DNA of 49,126 nucleotides from Bacilli bacterium (GCA_017398545.1 JAFQFT010000051.1:1-49126); one strand, 5' to 3'. Positions 7,877-16,149 are shown, counted from the first letter of the stretch. Program-made: numbers and translations. The notes: generated by a model from the letters alone, not told the origin.

Positions 7877-8596
7877 AACTAATTCTAATATAATATATCT
7901 TGATATTAATAGTCCAGCAATACTTGGAACAAATGATATACTGCCTGGAATTTGATGCTTAATGGAGTTTTCTTCATTAAGCAATTTTTGTTCTAAAATA
8001 GAATTTGATAGATCAAGTGGGGGTTCTGATGAAAACAAAACTGGAACATGTAAGATGTTTCTTTTCTTTAGTTCATAACGCATTACTTTTGCAAGTGGGC
8101 ATGTATGAGTTTTAGAAATATCTACAATTTGGAATTTTGTTGGGTCTAATTTATTACCTGTTCCCATTGAACTAATTACAGGAATATTTAATTGTTTTGC
8201 TATTTCAATTATTGCTATTTTACCTGAAATTGTATCTATACAATCAACAATAAAATCAATATTTTTAAAGTTTATGTTGTTGATTGTTTCTGGTAAAACA
8301 AATGTTTCGTAAGTTATAACATTTGCGTCTTTGTTTATACTTAAGATTCTTTCTTTTGTAATGGTAGTTTTTAATTTTCCTATTGTGGATGTTGTAGCAA
8401 TGATTTGTCTATTAATATTTGATTTGCTCACCTCATCATTGTCAATAAGTACAAAGTTTTTAATTCCAGTTCTAACTAATCCTTCAACAACATAACTACC
8501 TACACCACCAAGACCAAAAATCATTACTGTTTTGGTACTTAATAATTCAATGTTTTCTTCGCCTAATAATAAAGCAGACCTAATAAATTTATCCAT
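7868..8596 (-). CDS. tcdA: tRNA threonylcarbamoyladenosine dehydratase TcdA
   Basis: 242 residues from the chosen start. This is an E1-like ThiF/MoeB-fold enzyme with the nucleotide-binding FGLGGVGSYV near residue 28, then DNDEVSKSNINRQ and CIDTISGK. The later SSMGTGNKLDPTKFQIVDISKTHTCPLAK block and the GSISFVPSIAGLL end are characteristic of TcdA (CsdL/YgdL) rather than ThiF or MoeB. It uses ATP to cyclise t6A-37 of tRNA to ct6A. I chose ATG at 8596 because GGAGG (8609-8605) lies 8 bases before it. An in-frame TTG at 8611 would put the GGAGG inside the gene. It follows the sigma factor gene by about 45 bases on the same strand. Confidence 0.93.
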   Translation of the reverse strand: MDKFIRSALLLGEENIELLSTKTVMIFGLGGVGSYVVEGLVRTGIKNFVLIDNDEVSKSNINRQIIATTSTIGKLKTTITKERILSINKDANVITYETFVLPETINNINFKNIDFIVDCIDTISGKIAIIEIAKQLNIPVISSMGTGNKLDPTKFQIVDISKTHTCPLAKVMRYELKKRNILHVPVLFSSEPPLDLSNSILEQKLLNEENSIKHQIPGSISFVPSIAGLLISRYIILELVKR

Positions 8597-8641
8597 ATAG
8601 AAATCCTCCAACTATATTATACTAAAAACTATTAAAATTTT

Positions 8642-9313
8642 CTAATCTTTTAGTTTTAAATATAATTTGGTTAATGCTCTTTTTTCAATTCTTGATACAT
8701 AACTACGTGATATTCCTAACGATTTTGCAATATCACGTTGTGTTTCTACTTGATAGTTGTTTAAACCAAATCTTCTTGAAATTATTTCTAGTTCTTGTGA
8801 ATTAAGCTCTGTAAGTGCTTGTTTTAATCTTTCATAATGTTCTAATTTTATTAATTCATCAGTCATAGATGGACTTGGATCAATTATTACATCACAAATT
8901 TTGATTTCATTACCTTCTTTATCTTCTCCAATTGGAGTGTATAAAGAGATTGTATCTTTATATTTTTTTATATTTCTTAAATGCATTAAGATTTCATTTT
9001 CAATACAACGAGAAGCATATGTTGCAAGTCTTACGTTAGAATCAAAATTATATGAATCTACTGCTTTAATTAAACCAAATGTCCCAATTGATAATAAATC
9101 ATCTTTTTCAACTTTTGTATTTTCAAATTTCTTTACTATATGAGCTACAAGTCTTAAATTATGCTCTATTAAAATATTCCTAGCGTTTAAATCTTTATTT
9201 TTCCATTTTTCTAAATATTCTTTTTCCTCTTTTTCAGATAATACTTCTGGAAAATTTGCTTGGTTCATTGAACCAAGAAGAGGAAATAAAAATAGCGTTA
9301 ATAAGTTAAACAT
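8642..9313 (-). CDS. sigK: SigK/SigE-family sporulation-type RNA polymerase sigma factor
   Basis: 223 residues. Region 2 contains ARNILIEHNLRLVAHIVKKF and ATYASRCIENEILMHLR, very close to B. subtilis SigK. GEDKEGNEI and the C-terminal HTH ISRSYVSRIEKRALTKLYLK also match SigK/SigE. The N-terminus is a hydrophobic stretch (about residues 2-14), as in the pro-sequence of pro-SigK, and is followed by FPEVLSEKEEKEYL, matching the FPQPLSSSEEKKYL region of SigK. SigK directs late mother-cell transcription in spore-formers. Here it is one intact gene, not split by an element, and forms a minus-strand pair with tcdA. AAAGGA precedes the ATG at 9313. No other core sporulation gene is in the window, so the role could be sporulation or a repurposed programme. 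Confidence 0.88.
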   Translation of the reverse strand: MFNLLTLFLFPLLGSMNQANFPEVLSEKEEKEYLEKWKNKDLNARNILIEHNLRLVAHIVKKFENTKVEKDDLLSIGTFGLIKAVDSYNFDSNVRLATYASRCIENEILMHLRNIKKYKDTISLYTPIGEDKEGNEIKICDVIIDPSPSMTDELIKLEHYERLKQALTELNSQELEIISRRFGLNNYQVETQRDIAKSLGISRSYVSRIEKRALTKLYLKLKD

Positions 9314-9352
9314 AAAATTCCTTTCTTTAAGTTAGCGTAATTAGTGAAATGA

Positions 9353-9381
9353 TAGACAAAATATGTTTTTTTTAGTATAAT
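9353..9381 (+). promoter_or_regulatory. Promoter of the yqeG-yqeH operon
   Basis: -35 TAGACA (9353-9358), 17-base spacer, -10 TATAAT (9376-9381). It lies in the divergent region between the minus-strand sigma factor gene and yqeG. Confidence 0.72.
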
Positions 9382-9413
9382 AATAATGATTGTTTATTAA
9401 TGAGGTGACTATA

Positions 9414-9971
9414 TTGTCTAAATATATTCCAACTAAATTAGCTAAATCTGTTTATGATATAGACTACAATGAATTATATGCAAATGGTAAAAGAATCATA
9501 CTTTTTGATTTGGATAATACGCTTATATCATATTATGAAAATAAACCTAATGATTTATTAATAGAATTAGGTGAAAAACTATTAGCAATTGGTTTTAAAG
9601 TCTATGTGCTTAGTAATAATAAAGGAAAAAGAATTAATTTATTTATGGAGAATTTTCCTGCAACAGGGTCTGGCAATTTAATGAAAAAACCTTTTGCTCA
9701 TAAAGTAAAGAAGTTCTTAAAAAATAATAATATTTCTAATTATAATGAAATAATTATGATTGGTGATCAACTTGTAACTGATATTTTATGCGCAAATAAT
9801 ATAGGAGTAGATTCTATTTTAGTGAAATCAATATCTAGAGAAAGTGAAAAAATTTATACAATAATTAATAGATTAAGAGAACCTTATATCGTAAAACGTA
9901 TTGCAAGAAAAAATCCTGAATACGCAAAAGAAATATATGAAATAATTAAAAAGGAGAAAAAACATGGCTAA
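9414..9971 (+). CDS. yqeG: YqeG-family HAD-IIIA phosphatase
   Basis: 185 residues from TTG at 9414. I chose this start because GAGGTG (9402-9407) lies 6 bases before it; an in-frame TTG at 9390 has no site. HAD motif I is ILFDLDNTLISY, motif II VYVLSNN, and the late motif MIGDQLVTDILCANNIGVDSILV. The family is a predicted phosphatase with unknown substrate. In Firmicutes yqeG almost always sits directly before yqeH, as here, where the genes overlap by 8 bases. This links it by context to ribosome assembly. Confidence 0.9.
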   Translation: MSKYIPTKLAKSVYDIDYNELYANGKRIILFDLDNTLISYYENKPNDLLIELGEKLLAIGFKVYVLSNNKGKRINLFMENFPATGSGNLMKKPFAHKVKKFLKNNNISNYNEIIMIGDQLVTDILCANNIGVDSILVKSISRESEKIYTIINRLREPYIVKRIARKNPEYAKEIYEIIKKEKKHG

Positions 9972-11115
9972 ATGTATAGGTTGCGGAATTAAATTACAAA
10001 CACATGATGAATCTTTACCTGGTTATGTTCCACTGCTTGTAAGTGCTGATTTAGGAGATAATGTTTACTGTAAACGTTGCTATCAAATTATTCATAATGG
10101 AAAAAAATATGATCCAGAAATTTCTGATAATGATTATTATAGTAAAATAAGTTGTATTAAAGATCAAAAAGCAATTGTTGTATTAATGATTGATATTATG
10201 GATATTTATGGTGGCTTTATACCAAATTTATATCAATATATTGGTGATAATCAAGTTATTATTGTTGTTAATAAAGTAGATATAATGCCAAAAGATGTTC
10301 ATCTTAAGAAAATTGAAGAACGAATTAGAGGTATTGCAGCTAAAGAAAAACTTGATGTATTAAGTGTTATTATGATATCTGCTAAGAAAAAACAAAATAT
10401 TGAAAGTGTTTTAAACAAGATCTTTAAATTAAAAGATAATGCAATTAAAAAATCTAGATCATACCGTGAAAGAAGACTTAATAAAATACGTGATTGTTAT
10501 ATTTTAGGTTGTGCTAGTGTAGGTAAATCTACCTTTATTAACGCAATTAAAGAAAAATATTTAGACGATAAGAAACTAATTACTACAAGTGATCAATTCC
10601 AAACAACAATGGATTTTATCAAGGTTTATATTGATGAAGATAATTATATTATTGATACACCTGGACTTATAAATTATCGCTCTTTCGGTGCTTATTTAGA
10701 TTATGAATCGATGAAAGTATTAACACCAAAAAGTTATTTAAAACCTAAAACTTATCAACTAAATCCTGACCAAACAATCTTTATGGGTGCTTTAGCAAGA
10801 CTAGATTTTATTAAAGGAGATAAAATCAATGTAAGTTTTTATACATCTAATGATTTATACATCCATCGTACTAAAACTGTTAACGCAACAAATATTTATG
10901 AAACACAAAAAACAAAATTATTAGTTCCACCATATAGTTTAGAAGAACTAAATAGACTTAGTGAAAATAAAGATGTTATGTTTAATATTGAAGATGGAGC
11001 TTATGACCTACTTATAAGTGGACTTGGTTTTGTACATATTGTTGGTGCAAATATTACATTTAAAGTTACTGTTCATAAGAATATTGATGTAAGATTAGTT
11101 GAAACATTTATTTAG
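9964..11115 (+). CDS. yqeH: Ribosome biogenesis GTPase YqeH
   Basis: 383 residues. An N-terminal treble-clef zinc site is formed by CIGCG (residues 4-8) and CKRC. The GTPase domain is circularly permuted: G4 (VNKVD) and G5-like ISAKK come first, then the G1 P-loop GCASVGKST and G3 DTPG. That order defines the YqeH/YlqF/YjeQ group. A C-terminal beta-rich RNA/protein-binding part follows. YqeH acts in 30S subunit assembly. AAGGAGAAAAA lies before the ATG inside the yqeG 3' end. The neighbours yqeK and rsfS complete a ribosome-linked set. Confidence 0.95.
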   Translation: MAKCIGCGIKLQTHDESLPGYVPLLVSADLGDNVYCKRCYQIIHNGKKYDPEISDNDYYSKISCIKDQKAIVVLMIDIMDIYGGFIPNLYQYIGDNQVIIVVNKVDIMPKDVHLKKIEERIRGIAAKEKLDVLSVIMISAKKKQNIESVLNKIFKLKDNAIKKSRSYRERRLNKIRDCYILGCASVGKSTFINAIKEKYLDDKKLITTSDQFQTTMDFIKVYIDEDNYIIDTPGLINYRSFGAYLDYESMKVLTPKSYLKPKTYQLNPDQTIFMGALARLDFIKGDKINVSFYTSNDLYIHRTKTVNATNIYETQKTKLLVPPYSLEELNRLSENKDVMFNIEDGAYDLLISGLGFVHIVGANITFKVTVHKNIDVRLVETFI

Positions 11116-11120
11116 ATAAT

Positions 11121-11726
11121 ATGGATAAATATAATAAATATGATTATTTAAAAGAACAACTAAAAAAATCTATGACTATTAATGGAGTTGTTCAAAAAAG
11201 ATATTATCATTCATTAGAGGTTGCTAAAAAAGCATTAGAACTAAATGAAAGATTATGTTTAGGATTAGATAGTGATAAAGTATATCTTGCAGGATTATTA
11301 CATGATGCTGCAAAACTTAAAAGTGATGAATTTTTATGGGAAATAATAAAAAAAGAATTTCCTAATGAGTTAGATAAGTTTAAAGACTCTAAACCAATTT
11401 GGCATAGTCTTGCAGGACCTTTTGTTGTAAAAACAGAATACGGGATTAATGATGAAGAAATCTTATCAGCGATTTGTTATCATTCTACAGGAAAGGCTAA
11501 TATGTCAACGCTTGATAAAGTATTATTTGTTGCAGATTATATAGAAGATACACGAGGTGGAAACTATACAAAAGAAGCTGTTGATGCAAGTTTTATTAGT
11601 CTTGATAAGGCTTTGAAAATAATCCTTAATCAAAAAGTTGATTTTTTGAGAAAAAGTGGTAAAATAATATGTGAGCTTACATTTGAAGCTTTAAAATATT
11701 ATTCAGAAAATGGTGAAGAATGTTAG
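11121..11726 (+). CDS. yqeK: YqeK HD-domain diadenosine tetraphosphate hydrolase
   Basis: 201 residues. HD-superfamily metal ligands appear in order: H in YYHSLEVAK, HD in AGLLHDAAK, H in IWHSLAG, H in ICYHSTG, and D in LFVADYIEDTR. This is the YqeK pattern, a family shown to be symmetrical Ap4A hydrolases yielding ADP. It starts 5 bases after the yqeH stop without an obvious ribosome binding site and overlaps rsfS by 7 bases, so it should be coupled. In Bacillus nadD lies directly upstream of yqeK; here nadD, yqeI and aroE are all missing between yqeH and yqeK. Confidence 0.93.
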   Translation: MDKYNKYDYLKEQLKKSMTINGVVQKRYYHSLEVAKKALELNERLCLGLDSDKVYLAGLLHDAAKLKSDEFLWEIIKKEFPNELDKFKDSKPIWHSLAGPFVVKTEYGINDEEILSAICYHSTGKANMSTLDKVLFVADYIEDTRGGNYTKEAVDASFISLDKALKIILNQKVDFLRKSGKIICELTFEALKYYSENGEEC

Positions 11727-12025
11727 AAAAAGTTATTAAAAGTTTAGAAAAAGCAGTAGTTGATGATATTAAAGTATATGATATGAAGGAAAAAACTCCT
11801 TTTTATGATTATACAATTATTTGTTCAGTTAATACTTCTCGTCAAGGAGCTGCTTGTGTAAATTATTTAAGAGATGATGCAGAAAAATTAGGCTTATGGG
11901 TAAGAGGATATAGTTCTAACCCTGAAAGTGCTTGGTTTTTAGTAGATTTAAATGAAATAGTTGTACATATCTTTGTAGGTGAAGAAAGAGCTCGCTACAA
12001 TTTAGATGGAATGTATGCTAAATAA
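11720..12025 (+). CDS. rsfS: Ribosomal silencing factor RsfS
   Basis: 101 residues, a little shorter than the usual 105-118. YDYTIICSVNTSRQGAACVN, then WVRGYSSNPESAWFLVDLNE, is the signature stretch of the RsfS/DUF143/Iojap family (consensus GxxxxxWxLxDxGDxVVHxF, here VVHIFVGEERARYNLDGMY). It binds uL14 on the 50S subunit and prevents subunit joining in starvation. The gene overlaps yqeK by 7 bases and ends the yqeG-H-K-rsfS set. No terminator is visible after it. Confidence 0.95.
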   Translation: MLEKVIKSLEKAVVDDIKVYDMKEKTPFYDYTIICSVNTSRQGAACVNYLRDDAEKLGLWVRGYSSNPESAWFLVDLNEIVVHIFVGEERARYNLDGMYAK

Positions 12026-12103
12026 TAAAAATATAAAATAATATATTTAATAAAAGTTCAAGTTTTGGATAAAAAAACATATAATTAGATTAGGAGTGAT
12101 AAA

Positions 12104-12352
12104 ATGAAATTATCTGAACTATCTAAGAAAGATGTTATAAGAGATGAAGATGGCACAAAACTTGGTAAAATTGATGATATTACAATAGATACTGCTACTG
12201 GGAAAATAATTAGTATTCATATAAATGGTGGATTTAGATTTAGTGGAATCTTCTCTACTAATGATGAAATACTAGTTCCATGGAATAAAATAGTTAAAAT
12301 TGGCAGTGATGTTATCATCGTAGAAACAGTTCATAAAATAAATATGGAATAA
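12104..12352 (+). CDS. PRC-barrel protein of the YlmC/YmxH family
   Basis: 82 residues, typical for this family. MKLSELSKKDVIRDEDGTKLGKIDDI is the PRC-barrel opening, and EILVPWNKIVKIGSDVIIV matches the C-terminal strand of YlmC/YmxH proteins. These are common in Firmicutes, often annotated as sporulation-related; YmxH is under sporulation control in Bacillus. Function is unknown. TAGGAGTGAT precedes the ATG, and a TATAAT at 12080-12085 could be its own -10. The next gene follows after 29 bases behind AGGAGG. Confidence 0.85.
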   Translation: MKLSELSKKDVIRDEDGTKLGKIDDITIDTATGKIISIHINGGFRFSGIFSTNDEILVPWNKIVKIGSDVIIVETVHKINME

Positions 12353-12381
12353 AAAAATAAAACCTAGGAGGAAAAGAAAAG

Positions 12382-13731
12382 ATGAAAAATTATGTTCCAA
12401 GTTTAGAAAAAGATTTTAGACCAATGATTATTGAACTTCGTAAGTTCAAAGAAAAAGGTACTGTACCTTTTGCAATCTGTGTAGAACGTCAAAGTGGTTA
12501 TAAGTATCGTTATGATTTAAACGTAATGCCTGGTAAAGATGCTGAAAATGAAGAAATGATTGAAAGAGTAATTAAAAGTATTCTTTGGGTTGTTGGTGGT
12601 TTTAAAATTTATCTTGGTGGTAATGACGAATTAGTTAAAGCAATGCAAGAAGTGTTCTCATATAATGGTTCACGTAAATTTGACGTTGAATTTATGGAAA
12701 GAGTTTATAAACAAAAATTTGAAGTAGTTGCTTGTAGTTATGAAAATGTTCCTGCATCTGTTGAAGCTTCTATTCCTGCTGGTGGACATTTAGAAGGTAA
12801 CCGTATTGGTTTTGATGCTGGTGGATCAGATAGAAAAGTATCAGCTGTTGTTAATGGTGAAGTTATCCACTCAGAAGAAGTTGTTTGGTTCCCTAAAATT
12901 AATGAAGATCCAGAATACCATTATCAAGGTATCTTAGATTCATTCCGTCGTGCTGCTGAAAAAATGCCTAGTGTTGATGCTATTGGTGTATCAAGTGCTG
13001 GTATTTATATTGATAACGAAGTAAGAGTTGCTTCTTTATTTATTAAAGTTCCTCAAGATCTATTTGATGCAAAAGTTGTTGATATGTACATTCGTGCTGC
13101 AAAAGAATATGGTGATGTACCTCTAACTGTTGCTAATGATGGTGACGTTACAGCTTTAGCTGGTTCTATGAGTTTAAAATCAGGTCAAGTTTTAGGCATC
13201 GCTATGGGTACTAGTGAAGCTGCAGGGTATGTTAATAAAGATGGTAACTTAAATGGTTGGTTATCAGAACTTGCATTCGTACCAGTTGACTATAACAAAG
13301 GTGCTATGGTAGATGAATGGAGTGGTGACTATGGTTGTGGTGTTAAATACTTCAGCCAAGATGGTGTTATCAAACTTGCTGGATTTGCAGGTATTGAACT
13401 TGATGAAAATGCATCTCCTGCTGAAAAATTAAAAGTTGTTCAAGGATTAATGAAAGAACATGATCCTCGTGCAAAAGAAATTTATGAAAATATTGGTACA
13501 TATTTAGGTTATAGTATTGCTTATTATTCAGAATTCTATGATATTAAATATCTATTATTATTAGGTCGTGTAACTAGTGGTGAAGGCGGCGACATCTTAA
13601 TTGAAAAAGCAAATGAAGTATTAAAGAATGTATTCCCTGAATATAAAGATATTCAAATTGTTACACCTGATGAATGGACTCGTCGTGTAGGTCAATCTAT
13701 CGCAGCTGCAAGCTTACCTGCTTCTAAATAG
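12382..13731 (+). CDS. Divergent ROK-family (sugar kinase/ASKHA-fold) protein
   Basis: 449 residues, longer than typical ROK kinases (about 300). About 135 N-terminal residues precede the ATPase-fold start. The phosphate-1 motif is FDAGGSDRKV (about 144-153). ANDGDVTALAG (251-261) corresponds to the ROK catalytic-Asp motif NDANxAALGE, and GIAMGTSEAAGYV (272-284) to the second phosphate loop. The zinc motif CxCGxxGCxE of ROK kinases is missing; only one cysteine is left in DYGCGVKYF. The codons are enriched in C-ending Phe, Tyr and Asn, as in dnaK, which hints at high expression. Substrate is unknown; glucokinase-like activity is only a possibility. AGGAGG precedes the ATG and a hydrolase gene follows 3 bases after the stop. 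Confidence 0.72.
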   Translation: MKNYVPSLEKDFRPMIIELRKFKEKGTVPFAICVERQSGYKYRYDLNVMPGKDAENEEMIERVIKSILWVVGGFKIYLGGNDELVKAMQEVFSYNGSRKFDVEFMERVYKQKFEVVACSYENVPASVEASIPAGGHLEGNRIGFDAGGSDRKVSAVVNGEVIHSEEVVWFPKINEDPEYHYQGILDSFRRAAEKMPSVDAIGVSSAGIYIDNEVRVASLFIKVPQDLFDAKVVDMYIRAAKEYGDVPLTVANDGDVTALAGSMSLKSGQVLGIAMGTSEAAGYVNKDGNLNGWLSELAFVPVDYNKGAMVDEWSGDYGCGVKYFSQDGVIKLAGFAGIELDENASPAEKLKVVQGLMKEHDPRAKEIYENIGTYLGYSIAYYSEFYDIKYLLLLGRVTSGEGGDILIEKANEVLKNVFPEYKDIQIVTPDEWTRRVGQSIAAASLPASK

Positions 13732-13734
13732 TTA

Positions 13735-14355
13735 ATGAGTTTATTAGTAGAAAGTTTTTGTGATGCAGGATACTTAGCTAATACATATTTAATATATAAT
13801 AATGAATATTGTATTGTAATAGATCCTGCTAATAATATAAAGACTTTAAAAAATTTTATAGGTGAAAGAAAACTTGTTGGAGTATTTTTAACTCACGGAC
13901 ATTATGATCATTTTGTTAGACTATTTGACTTAGTAAAAGAATTTGATGTAAAAGTTTATATGCATAAAAATGCTTATAAAAAAATTCTCGATAATAATTT
14001 ATCTTGTGCAGCATTATTTGGTTGTTATGAAGAATTCAAATTAGAACTAGATAAAGTTATCTTTTTAGATGAAGGGAACGTTTTAAATCTTGGTGATATT
14101 AATATAAAAGTACTTTATCATCCTGGTCATACAAATTGTTCGCTTAGTTATAAAATAGATAATATGTTATTTTGTGGTGATGTCTTATTTCCAATGAGTG
14201 TAGGAAGAAACGATTTACCAACTGGTAATATTGTTTCATTAACTAATACCTTATCTAGAATTAAAAAAATGGAACATAATTTAATAGTGTATCCAGGACA
14301 TGATGAAAAGTTTGTCTTAAGTGATGCATTAAAATATAATTCGTATTTAAAGTGA
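13735..14355 (+). CDS. Metallo-beta-lactamase-fold hydrolase (glyoxalase II-like)
   Basis: 206 residues, the size of the short YcbL-type subgroup. THGHYDHF (HxHxDH) starts the metal site; the other ligands are in YHPGHTNCS, FCGDVLF and YPGHDEKF. These match the glyoxalase II/YcbL pattern of thioester or phosphoester hydrolases; the substrate cannot be read from sequence. It starts 3 bases after the ROK-like gene, with no clear ribosome binding site, so it is probably coupled to it. A terminator overlaps its TGA stop. Confidence 0.9.
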   Translation: MSLLVESFCDAGYLANTYLIYNNEYCIVIDPANNIKTLKNFIGERKLVGVFLTHGHYDHFVRLFDLVKEFDVKVYMHKNAYKKILDNNLSCAALFGCYEEFKLELDKVIFLDEGNVLNLGDINIKVLYHPGHTNCSLSYKIDNMLFCGDVLFPMSVGRNDLPTGNIVSLTNTLSRIKKMEHNLIVYPGHDEKFVLSDALKYNSYLK

Positions 14356-14378
14356 AGAAGAAATTCTTCACTTTTTTT
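14351..14378 (+). terminator. Intrinsic terminator before the heat-shock operon
   Basis: 9-bp stem 14351-14359 with 14364-14372, loop GAAA, then a run of T to 14378. It overlaps the preceding TGA stop at 14353-14355. Confidence 0.93.
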
Positions 14379-14415
14379 AGTATTAAAAAAATTTTTTTGC
14401 ATAAAATATTAAAAA

Positions 14416-14442
14416 TTAGCACTTTATACTTGACAGTGCTAA
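14416..14442 (+). promoter_or_regulatory. CIRCE operator 1 (HrcA binding site)
   Basis: TTAGCACTT, 9 bases, CAGTGCTAA. This matches the CIRCE consensus TTAGCACTC-N9-GAGTGCTAA in all but the innermost base of each arm. It contains the -35 box of the hrcA promoter in its spacer and right arm, so HrcA bound here would block RNA polymerase. Confidence 0.95.
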
Positions 14443-14458
14443 TTTAATGTGATATACT
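14430..14458 (+). promoter_or_regulatory. Sigma-A promoter of hrcA-grpE-dnaK-dnaJ
   Basis: Perfect -35 TTGACA (14430-14435), 17-base spacer, -10 TATACT (14453-14458). The start site should be near 14465, inside the second CIRCE. It is one of the strongest promoters in the window. Confidence 0.93.
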
Positions 14459-14459
14459 A

Positions 14460-14486
14460 TTAGCAGTTAAAGGTTAAGAGTGCTAA
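14460..14486 (+). promoter_or_regulatory. CIRCE operator 2 (HrcA binding site)
   Basis: TTAGCAGTT, 9 bases, GAGTGCTAA. The right arm is a perfect CIRCE arm; the left arm has two changes. It begins 2 bases after the -10 box, spans the predicted start site and runs up to the hrcA ribosome binding site, so it is also present in the mRNA leader. Confidence 0.88.
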
Positions 14487-14501
14487 AAGGAGGTAATAGT
14501 A

Positions 14502-15545
14502 TTGCTAACAGATAGACAAAAACGAATTATGATTGCTGTTGTTGAAGGTTATACAGATAGTTCTAATGCTGAACCAATAGGGTCAAGTGTGTTATCAAAA
14601 TATGAAGGATTAGATGTTTCTACCGCAACTCTTCGTAATGAAATGGCGTTACTTGAAGAACTAGGATATTTAGAAAAAACACATACTTCAAGTGGAAGAA
14701 TTCCTACGGAAAAGGGATACCGTTTATATGTTGAAGAACTTATGAATATTGAAGAAATTCAAGATGATTTAGATGAACAAGTAGCTCAATTTTTTGAAAA
14801 TTCTAAACTTTCTAAAAAAGAAACATTAGTAAAATTAGTTGAAAGCATTGTTAATAATAAAGATTTTAATTATGGAGCTGTTATTTTAGAAAAAACGGCA
14901 TATAATTCTTTAATTAAAAAAATAGATTTTGTTTATTTAAAAAATCGTCGTGGAATTTTCTTATTAGTTACAGATCATGGACTAGTACTTCATCGTGATG
15001 TTTTGATACCTGAAGGTATAAATATTCAAAGTATTGAAAATACAATAGAATTTTTAGATGAAAAACTACATGATGTACTTTTGAATGATTTTAAAAATGC
15101 AAAAACAATTAATATAACAACTGATAATTTCTTTGATTATATTACTAATGCTCCAGCTGTACTTGAATTATGTTTAAGAAATATTAAAAAACTAGTTGAT
15201 GATAAACGTTCAATTGTTGGTCAATATAATGTCTTAAATCATTATGATTTTGCTGATTTAAATCTTGCTCAAGAGTATATTGAATGCTTAAAAAATGGTT
15301 CTATTTATCAAATAGTAGAATTTGATGCAGGACCAATACCGGTTATTTCTAGTTCAGATGCAAGTGGTATTTCAATAAAACTTGGAACTGAAAATAACCT
15401 TGCGATAATGAAAAAATGTGCTTGTATTACTGCATATTTTAATAGCAAACATCATACTGGTGCTATTACAATTTATGGACCACTTAGAATGAAATATAAA
15501 CAAGTGATATCATTCTTACGTGCTCTTGTAAATAATATGAAATAG
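14502..15545 (+). CDS. hrcA: Heat-inducible transcription repressor HrcA
   Basis: 347 residues from a TTG start, chosen because AAGGAGG (14487-14493) lies 8 bases upstream and no earlier in-frame start fits. Opening LTDRQKRIMIAVVEGYTDSSNAEPIGSSVL and the winged-helix STATLRNEMALLEELGYLEKTHTSSGRIPTEKGYRLYV are diagnostic of HrcA. HrcA represses class I heat-shock genes by binding CIRCE, with GroE affecting its activity. It is the first gene of its own regulated operon, so it controls itself. grpE follows after 9 bases. Confidence 0.98.
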   Translation: MLTDRQKRIMIAVVEGYTDSSNAEPIGSSVLSKYEGLDVSTATLRNEMALLEELGYLEKTHTSSGRIPTEKGYRLYVEELMNIEEIQDDLDEQVAQFFENSKLSKKETLVKLVESIVNNKDFNYGAVILEKTAYNSLIKKIDFVYLKNRRGIFLLVTDHGLVLHRDVLIPEGINIQSIENTIEFLDEKLHDVLLNDFKNAKTINITTDNFFDYITNAPAVLELCLRNIKKLVDDKRSIVGQYNVLNHYDFADLNLAQEYIECLKNGSIYQIVEFDAGPIPVISSSDASGISIKLGTENNLAIMKKCACITAYFNSKHHTGAITIYGPLRMKYKQVISFLRALVNNMK

Positions 15546-15554
15546 GAGGATAAA

Positions 15555-16121
15555 ATGGAAGATAATAAAAAAGATGAAGTTGTTGAAGAAGTAACTGAAG
15601 AAACAACTGAACAACCAAAAGAAGAACCTGTAAAGAAAAAGACCAAAAAAGCTAAAATTGATGTTACTAAAGAACCTGAATATCTTGCATTAGTAGAAGA
15701 AAATGCAAAATTAATGGATCAATTATTAAGAAAACAAGCTGAATTTGAAAATTATAAAAAACGTGTTGCGGAAGAACGTCAAAGAGATCGTAAGTATGCA
15801 TTACAAGATTTCTTAATGGAGTCAATTGAAACGTTAGATATTTTAGATAAAGCTGTTAATTTTAAAACAGATGATCAAGTATTAAAAAATTTCTTAAGCG
15901 GATTTATTATGGTTAATAATCGTTTAAAAAATATTTTACAAAATTATGGTGTTGTTCAAATTGACTGTTTGAATAAACCTTTTGATCCAACATATCATTC
16001 AGCGCTTGAAACAGTAGAAACTGAAGGTGTTGAATCAAATATTGTTGTAGAAGTTGTTATGACTGGTTATATGTATAAAGACCGAGTATTAAGACCATCA
16101 ATGGTTAAAGTAAGTAAATAA
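15555..16121 (+). CDS. grpE: Nucleotide exchange factor GrpE
   Basis: 188 residues. The acidic Glu/Lys-rich N-terminus (about 1-40) is followed by a long helix with LLRKQAEFENYKKRVAEERQRDRKYALQDFL, the GrpE hallmark. The C-terminal beta domain has FDPTYHSALETVETEG and VVMTGYMYKDRVLRPSMVKVSK, very typical of GrpE. It releases ADP from DnaK. AGGAGG precedes the ATG; the operon order hrcA-grpE-dnaK-dnaJ is that of Bacillus. Confidence 0.98.
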   Translation: MEDNKKDEVVEEVTEETTEQPKEEPVKKKTKKAKIDVTKEPEYLALVEENAKLMDQLLRKQAEFENYKKRVAEERQRDRKYALQDFLMESIETLDILDKAVNFKTDDQVLKNFLSGFIMVNNRLKNILQNYGVVQIDCLNKPFDPTYHSALETVETEGVESNIVVEVVMTGYMYKDRVLRPSMVKVSK

Positions 16122-16149
16122 TTATAAATAAATAGGAGGAAATAAAATT

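Noticed and set aside
8597..8611. TTG at 8611 as the tcdA start
   Set aside because: The GGAGG at 8609-8605 would then be inside the gene; it is ideally placed for ATG 8596.
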